Origin: Hymenobacter lucidus
GTDB lineage: Bacteria; Bacteroidota; Bacteroidia; Cytophagales; Hymenobacteraceae
Length of the DNA: 64,000 bases
Direction: 5' to 3'
NCBI RefSeq assembly: GCF_020447265.1
Contig: NZ_JAJADR010000006.1
Coordinates: 372,001 to 436,000 of the forward strand
The number at the start of each line of letters is the position of its first letter. Position 1 is the stretch's first letter. Below the pieces are notes generated by a model, which made no database searches, was not told the DNA's origin, and was given only the letters and a program-made list of their open reading frames with translations. Shown piece by piece: positions 58,966-64,000 of this stretch. A program made the position numbers and the translations under genes.

Positions 58966-60038
58966 CGAGTAGCGAACTGCGTTGATGAAGAAAAGGAAGA
59001 AACCCGGTTGATGCGCAGCTGAGTAGCTAGCCGGCCCACATAGTCGGCAATGTCGCTCAGCGGCGACACAATGTTGGCCGCACCGGTTTGAATCACCGAT
59101 TTGGGCATACTGAATACGGCCGAGGAAGCCTCATCCTGCGCGATGACGAAGCCGCCGTGTTGCCGAATACACTGCGCGCCGAGTGTACCATCACGGCCCA
59201 AGCCGGTAAGTACCACGCCCAGGGCATTGCGACCTACCGTGCGGGCCACCGACTGCATCAGCAAATCGACGGAGGGCTCATCCGGCAACGACGCGGCTTC
59301 GGTGGTAAAGCCAGTGTGCCACGAGAGCCACGGCCCGCGGCTGACGGCATTTACGACCATATTCTGCCCGCCGGGAGCTACGATTATCTTGCCTGCTTCC
59401 AGCGCCGTACCTGGCTGGCCCACCACTACTGGCAACGCTGTAGCCCGTCGCAGGCGGTTCACGAAGGACTCTGTAAAATGAGCCGGCAGGTGAATAGCCA
59501 CCAGCACGGCACTGGTTAGGGTAGCGGGCAGGGTGCGCACTAGGCTTTCGATGGCCTGCACGCCGCCGGTGGAGCCACCAATAACGGCAACGCCACTGGG
59601 GGGAAGCATAATAGCCGGGCGTTTAATAGCCAGCGAAGTAGCGAAGCCCGAGCGAATCGCCCGGATTTTTTGCAGAAGCCGCTGCCGGTAGCTCCCGAAC
59701 TCCGGATGATCTTTTCCCAGAATGGGCAGCAGATAACCGATGACTCCCCACTGGGCCATTTCGCTCGAAACAGCGGTGTCGGACGCCGTAGTGCTATAGA
59801 GCAGCACCGGCACCGGGTGCTGGCGGTTTAGCCGCTCTAAGCTCGAAAGCTGGTTTTCACTCGCAATTACCAAGCCCGGACGCAAACGGCGGGCCTGGGC
59901 TACCAGCTCTGTGGCGCTGGCGGCCGTGCCAATAACCCGTAAATCGGGCTCAGCATGCAGCAGCCTAGTCAGCTCCAGCCGCACGAACGTGGGCAGGTTG
60001 CCGAGCAACAAAGTGAAAGGGGCGGTAACGTTATGCAC
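58962..60038 (-). CDS. cheB: CheB methylesterase with degenerate receiver domain
   Basis: The 358-residue protein (GTG start) has a C-terminal methylesterase domain with the triad Ser156 (VIGGSTGG), His183 (AIHLPAHF) and Asp283 (VLTGLGRDG). It should remove methyl groups from MCP glutamates. The N-terminal receiver (about 8-120) lacks key residues. Where the acidic pair is expected the sequence reads LLGNL (Gly13-Asn14), the phosphorylation aspartate is Ser60 in LVIASENQ, and the active-site lysine is Leu in YLLPI. Phosphorylation by CheA therefore looks impossible. Confidence 0.9.
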   Translation of the reverse strand: MHNVTAPFTLLLGNLPTFVRLELTRLLHAEPDLRVIGTAASATELVAQARRLRPGLVIASENQLSSLERLNRQHPVPVLLYSTTASDTAVSSEMAQWGVIGYLLPILGKDHPEFGSYRQRLLQKIRAIRSGFATSLAIKRPAIMLPPSGVAVIGGSTGGVQAIESLVRTLPATLTSAVLVAIHLPAHFTESFVNRLRRATALPVVVGQPGTALEAGKIIVAPGGQNMVVNAVSRGPWLSWHTGFTTEAASLPDEPSVDLLMQSVARTVGRNALGVVLTGLGRDGTLGAQCIRQHGGFVIAQDEASSAVFSMPKSVIQTGAANIVSPLSDIADYVGRLATQLRINRVSSFSSSTQFATR

Positions 60039-60117
60039 TGAGCGAATTAAAACGCGCGCAAAAGCGGCGTCTGCTGGTTATTACGAGGCTATTGAAGGGC
60101 AGAGGTCAAAGGACGGA

Positions 60118-60507
60118 TTACGCTTCCGACGAGTCAGAATCCTGGTTTTGTAAGGCGCCGCCTACGATTTCCAGTACTTTCTCTTCCGAGAAGGGCTTCA
60201 CGATGTAAGCCGTAGCACCGCTTTCCAGGGCCTCATTCACAATAACTTCCTGCCCGACGGCGCTGCACATCACCACTTTCACGTCGGGCTGTTCCAGCCG
60301 AATGCCCTTGAGCACATCGAGGCCGGTGTTGTCGGGCAAGATTACGTCCAGGGTAATTAGGTCGGGGCGGGTGGCGCTGGCCATTTCCAGAGCTTGCTGG
60401 CCATTTGCTGCTTCGCCTACTACTTCGTAGCCGGCATCGGTCAGCATATTCTTGAGCATCGTACGCATGTAGAACGAGTCGTCCACGATGAGAATGCGGT
60501 TTTTCAT
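60118..60507 (-). CDS. cheY: CheY-like response regulator
   Basis: The 129-residue single receiver domain has the acidic pair Asp9-Asp10 (VDDS), the phosphorylation site Asp54 in LITLDVILP and the active-site Lys104 in YIVKP. It should take phosphate from CheA and act on the motility machinery. CheY or CheY-like output proteins in gliding Bacteroidota may control a different motor from flagella. No flagellar genes are present. It sits between cheW and cheB. Confidence 0.93.
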   Translation of the reverse strand: MKNRILIVDDSFYMRTMLKNMLTDAGYEVVGEAANGQQALEMASATRPDLITLDVILPDNTGLDVLKGIRLEQPDVKVVMCSAVGQEVIVNEALESGATAYIVKPFSEEKVLEIVGGALQNQDSDSSEA

Positions 60508-60596
60508 ACAGGGGAGGTCAGTAAGTCGGGAAGGAAAAAAAGTGGTTTTGTGGGGAAAATCAAGCCTGTGTACGGGGGGCTGCCGGGTAAGATTAC

Positions 60597-61103
60597 TTAT
60601 TTCGACTGCAACTGCATGATTTCCGTCGGCGACAGCAGCTTGGGCATATCCAGCACAATGATGATGCGGCCATCCACTTTGGCAATTCCCTCAATGTATT
60701 TATCCTGGATGTTGATATCCTGGATAAATTCCGGGGCCTTTTCAATGATTGATAACGGAATCGACAGGGGCTGGGGCACTTCCCGCACCACTATTCCGAT
60801 GGTGTAGTCTTTGGCTTCGATGGCCAGCGTGTAGCTCGTGGCCGGCAGCTGGTCGCTGGCCGGGCGCAGCTTGAACCGCTCCTCCAGATCGATGATGGCA
60901 ATAATGTCGCCGCGCAGGTTGGCAATGCCTTTCACAAACGGCGGCGTTTTGGGCATACGGGCAATTTCGGGGGTAACCGTTACCTCCTTTACCTGCTCGA
61001 TGCGGATACCGTATTCCTCGTCGCCCAGCCGAAACACGATAAGCTGAATGAGCTTGTCCTGCTTGGCCGCCTTTTTTTCGCTGCTGGATTCTTGGTCAGG
61101 CAT
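60597..61103 (-). CDS. cheW: Chemotaxis coupling protein CheW
   Basis: The 168-residue protein starts with a short basic, charged tail (MPDQESSSEKKAAKQDKL), then a CheW SH3-like fold (about 20-160). It contains QLIVFRLGDEEYGIRIEQVK and PPFVKGIANLRGDIIAIIDL, the family signature. It links receptor and CheA in the signalling array. It starts 74 bp after the receptor gene ends and is followed by cheY, with which it shares the strand. Confidence 0.94.
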   Translation of the reverse strand: MPDQESSSEKKAAKQDKLIQLIVFRLGDEEYGIRIEQVKEVTVTPEIARMPKTPPFVKGIANLRGDIIAIIDLEERFKLRPASDQLPATSYTLAIEAKDYTIGIVVREVPQPLSIPLSIIEKAPEFIQDINIQDKYIEGIAKVDGRIIIVLDMPKLLSPTEIMQLQSK

Positions 61104-61176
61104 ACTGAAACATTGTTGAGAAGCATCCGGGTATTGCTACTGCCGGAGTGCTTCGCAAAATGATGGACGAAGTGAA

Positions 61177-64000
61177 TTATTTGGCTTTGGCTTTCGACCG
61201 GACTTTGGCAACGGGCTTGGCGGCACCGTTTTCGGTTTCCGGCGGAGTGGCCGGCTTGCCGTTGGCCCGTACCCGACGGGTAGCCGCTGGCTTGTCCTTC
61301 GCCATTTCCGGCGCCGGGGTAGTACCAGCCGCCTTGCGGGCGGCCTTGCGGGCCGGGGCACTAGCAGCGCCCCGACGGGGCTCTGGCTCGGGGGCAGCGG
61401 CAGCGGCCCGGCGGGCTACCCGCTCCCGAGTAGCTGCCGGCATTACGACCGGCTGTACTGCCGTACGCTGAGCACTCATGCGGCGCAAACCGCCCCGTAC
61501 TGGCTCCGGCTCGGGCTCGGGCAGCAGGTCTTCCATCAGCTGGAAGGCCGACAAACCCACCTGCAGATCATCGGCAATGTCGGTCAGGTTCTGGCTAGAA
61601 GTAGTCAGTTCCTGCATCGACGAGGACAGCTGCTTGGCGGTGCTGGCTACCTGCTGAGTACCCGAAGCCGTTTGCTCGGCAATGGCTACTACTTCTTCTA
61701 CGTATTTCACAACGTCGCCAATCGAGGTTTTCTGTACCTCGGTAGCCGTGAGAATGTCGCGGGACGTGCGGAGCGTTTCGCCGCTGGAAGTGGCAATGTT
61801 CTTAAATGCGCTGGACGCTTCGAACGTTGCATTCTTGCCTTTCAGAACTCGGCCTTCCATGGTCGAAATAGCGGTTGCGGCTGAGGTCGTATCTTTCTTT
61901 ACGTCTTCTACCAGCGTGGCAATTTCCGAGGCCGACTTGCGGGACCCTTCGGCCAGCTTGCGAATCTCCTCGGCTACTACCGCGAAACCACGGCCGGCTT
62001 CCCCGGCGCGGGCAGCTTCGATGGCAGCGTTCAGAGCCAGCAGGTTGGTCTGGGAGGCAATGTCGGTGATAACGCCCAGCGACTTGCTGATTTCCTGGGA
62101 GCGGGTGCTCAGTACTTCGATGGTCTTGCTGGTCTGGGCGGCGGCGTTGGAGATTTCCTCCATGTTTTTCACCACTTCCGCCACCGTTTTCAGACCCAGC
62201 TGCGAGGTTTGCTCACCCAGAATAGCCGATTTGTTCACGATATCGGCTTTGCCGGCCGTTTCCTTCGTGGCCTGCATGATTTCCTCAATCAGCTTAAAGG
62301 CCTGGTCGGTTTTCAAAGCCTGGTTCTGAGCGCCTTCGGCCATCTGCTGCATGGCCAAAGCCACATCAACCGTTACCCGGCTCATCTCCTGGCCCTTCGC
62401 AGCCATTTCCTCCGACGACTCCCCTACAATCTGCGACGAGTCGTTGATTTCGCCGAGCAGCTCGTTGAGGTTTTCTACGGCGATGTTCAAGGCGTTGGAC
62501 ATGGCCAGAATGTCGCCGGCGGTCTGAATCTCAACCTTCTGGGTCAAGTCACCTTCCGAAATGGCGCGTACCACGCGGGACACTTCGAGTACCGGCGAGG
62601 CAATGGATTCGATCAGGTCGTTGAGCGTATCCACGATTTCCTTCCAGCTACCCGATACGCCGCCTACCGTGGCGCGTTCGGTCAGCTTGCCTTCTACCCC
62701 GGCTACCTTGGCCACACGGCTTACTTCCAGGGCGAGGCGGTTCAGGTCGTCCACCATGCGGTTGATGGTGTCGGCCAGTTCAGCTACCTCGCCTTTGGCC
62801 TCCAGCTTCAGTTTCTGGGTCAGGTCCCCCTGCGATACGCCGGTTACTACCTTCACAATGCCTCGTACCTGCGTAGTGAGGTTGGCGGCCATCGTGTTTA
62901 CGTTGTCGGTCAGGTCTTTCCAAATGCCCGATACGTTGGGCACGTTGGCCTGGCCGCCGAGGCGACCTTCGGTACCTACTTCCTGGGCCACCCGGGTTAC
63001 TTCGCCGGCGAAGATGTTCAGGGAGTCCACCATCCGGTTGATGTTGTCCTTCAGGTCGAGCAGCTCGCCCTTAACGTCAACGGACACTTTCTGGCTTAGG
63101 TCGCCGCGGGCTACGGCCGTGGTCACGTTGGCAATGTCCCGTACCTGCGAGGTTAGCGAGGCGGCCATCGTGTTTACATTGTCGGTCAAATCTTTCCAGG
63201 TTCCGCGCACGTTGGGCACCACGGCCTGACCGCCGAGGCGGCCTTCCGTACCTACTTCGCGGGCCACGCGGGTTACTTCGTCGCCGAACGTGTTCAGCGA
63301 GTCCACCATCTGGTTGAGGTTTTCTTTCAGCTGCAACAGCTCGCCGCGCACGTTTACCGTCACCTTCTGGCTCAGGTCGCCGCGGGCTACGGCGGTGGCC
63401 ACGTTGGCAATGTCCCGCACCTGACTCGTCAGGTTCGAGGCCATTGTGTTTACGTTATCGGTGAGGTCTTTCCAGGTACCCGAAACGCTCGGCACGTTGG
63501 CCTGACCGCCCAGGATACCCTCGGTACCTACTTCACGGGCCACGCGGGTTACTTCGCCGGCGAAGATGTTGAGCGAGTCCACCATCTGATTCAGGATGTT
63601 TTTCAGGTCGAGAATCTCGCCTTTTACATCTACTGTCATCTTCTGGGTCAGGTCACCTTTTGCTACGGCGGTAGCTACGTTGGCAATGTCGCGCACCTGA
63701 GAGGTCAGGTTGGCGGCCATTGTGTTTACGTTGTCGGTCAGCTCTTTCCAGGTACCACCAACGCGGGGTACGTTGGCCTGGCCACCGAGCTTACCTTCCG
63801 TACCTACCTCACGCGCTACCCGGGTTACTTCGTCACCGAAGATGTTCAGGGAGTCCACCATCTGGTTCAGGATGTTCTTGAGCTCCAGAATTTCGCCCTT
63901 CACGTTTACCGTCATCTTCTGCGACAAGTCGCCGCGGGCTACGGCGGTAGCTACGTTAGCAATGTCTCGTACCTGAGAAGTCAGGTTCGAGGCCATGTAG
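61177..64000 (-). CDS. Methyl-accepting chemotaxis protein with poly-HAMP array (partial at edge)
   Basis: The window holds at least 939 codons, and the first Met in frame is an internal one, so the gene continues past 64000. Five tandem 92-residue units (from about 63996, 63720, 63444, 63168 and 62892) each begin as MA(S/A)NLTSQVRDIANVATAV and carry paired HAMP-like helices. The signalling hairpin follows, with TNLLALNAAIEAARAGEAGR at its tip. The visible part contains no membrane segment. The last 135 residues form a Lys/Ala/Pro-rich tail resembling histone H1. CheB and CheA targets probably lie in the hairpin. Confidence 0.92.
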   Translation of the reverse strand, partial: YMASNLTSQVRDIANVATAVARGDLSQKMTVNVKGEILELKNILNQMVDSLNIFGDEVTRVAREVGTEGKLGGQANVPRVGGTWKELTDNVNTMAANLTSQVRDIANVATAVAKGDLTQKMTVDVKGEILDLKNILNQMVDSLNIFAGEVTRVAREVGTEGILGGQANVPSVSGTWKDLTDNVNTMASNLTSQVRDIANVATAVARGDLSQKVTVNVRGELLQLKENLNQMVDSLNTFGDEVTRVAREVGTEGRLGGQAVVPNVRGTWKDLTDNVNTMAASLTSQVRDIANVTTAVARGDLSQKVSVDVKGELLDLKDNINRMVDSLNIFAGEVTRVAQEVGTEGRLGGQANVPNVSGIWKDLTDNVNTMAANLTTQVRGIVKVVTGVSQGDLTQKLKLEAKGEVAELADTINRMVDDLNRLALEVSRVAKVAGVEGKLTERATVGGVSGSWKEIVDTLNDLIESIASPVLEVSRVVRAISEGDLTQKVEIQTAGDILAMSNALNIAVENLNELLGEINDSSQIVGESSEEMAAKGQEMSRVTVDVALAMQQMAEGAQNQALKTDQAFKLIEEIMQATKETAGKADIVNKSAILGEQTSQLGLKTVAEVVKNMEEISNAAAQTSKTIEVLSTRSQEISKSLGVITDIASQTNLLALNAAIEAARAGEAGRGFAVVAEEIRKLAEGSRKSASEIATLVEDVKKDTTSAATAISTMEGRVLKGKNATFEASSAFKNIATSSGETLRTSRDILTATEVQKTSIGDVVKYVEEVVAIAEQTASGTQQVASTAKQLSSSMQELTTSSQNLTDIADDLQVGLSAFQLMEDLLPEPEPEPVRGGLRRMSAQRTAVQPVVMPAATRERVARRAAAAAPEPEPRRGAASAPARKAARKAAGTTPAPEMAKDKPAATRRVRANGKPATPPETENGAAKPVAKVRSKAKAK
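62617..63996 (-). repeat. Five 276-bp tandem repeats in the receptor gene
   Basis: The coding repeat has a period of 276 bp, with boundaries at 63996, 63720, 63444, 63168 and 62892. Units 1-4 are very similar at the DNA level, and unit 5 has diverged. Such repeats expand or shrink by recombination. Confidence 0.8.

Noticed and set aside
1..64000. tRNA or rRNA genes
   Set aside because: I saw no cloverleaf with a CCA-type acceptor or GTTCGA-type arm in the gaps, and no rRNA-like stretch. This was by eye, not by covariance search.

Overview
The window looks like chromosomal DNA of a high-GC member of the Bacteroidota, most likely Hymenobacter or a close relative in the Cytophagales. The clues are a GC-rich coding bias, a pectinesterase with a type IX secretion sorting tail, promoters with the Bacteroidota -7 box TAnnTTTG (one also has the -33 TTTG at exactly 19 bp), many short SPII lipoproteins, and the gene orders DUF4290-murA and yceD-rpmF-plsX-fabH-efp-accB-accC. 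The genus is an inference. I saw no rRNA, tRNA, CRISPR array, transposase or prophage.

Layout. 0-3.8 kb: two membrane glycosyltransferases and a lipoprotein. 3.9-6.5 kb: an arsenosugar-type cluster (DUF2064 transferase, rhodanese lipoprotein, radical SAM ArsS, peroxidase-like CMD protein) without an arsenite methyltransferase in view. 6.6-8.7 kb: an H-NOX gas sensor and a sigma/anti-sigma pair. 8.9-13.8 kb: aldehyde dehydrogenase, YdcF-like protein, thioredoxin-fold protein and a DUF885 lipoprotein. 14-27.9 kb is more accessory: a HTH protein behind a duplicated operator-like dyad, a secreted NUC1 nuclease followed at once by a low-GC gene, a cupin, a lactonase, a phased 21-bp repeat array, several small immunity-like or unknown genes, a GH92 mannosidase, a GH2-type hydrolase and two acetyltransferases. 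28-36 kb: slipin, a HIT protein fused to a nuclease-A-inhibitor domain, greA, a 2-hydroxyacid dehydrogenase, rsmA, leucyl aminopeptidase and pdxA. 36-41.7 kb: the fatty-acid, ribosomal protein L32, EF-P and acetyl-CoA carboxylase run. 42-56.5 kb: a surface alpha-amylase, a UvrD-type helicase, DUF4290, murA, a pectinesterase and an agmatinase-family enzyme. 56.6-64 kb: a chemotaxis operon read leftward (MCP, cheW, cheY, cheB, cheA, cheC), with the receptor gene cut by the right edge.

How it fits together. The housekeeping blocks (lipid, peptidoglycan, translation, DNA repair) alternate with exported polysaccharide enzymes (amylase with CBM20, pectinesterase, GH92, GH2) that suit a surface-dwelling degrader. 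The chemotaxis operon has a soluble-looking poly-HAMP receptor, a CheB whose receiver lacks its phosphorylation residues, a CheA with no room for P2, and a CheC phosphatase.

The most unusual items are the HIT-NuiA fusion in a genome that also encodes a NUC1 nuclease, the 21-bp dyad array in a divergent promoter region, the duplicated 37-bp operator upstream of a HTH gene, and inverted, phrase-like repeats that fill whole intergenic gaps up to the stop codons.
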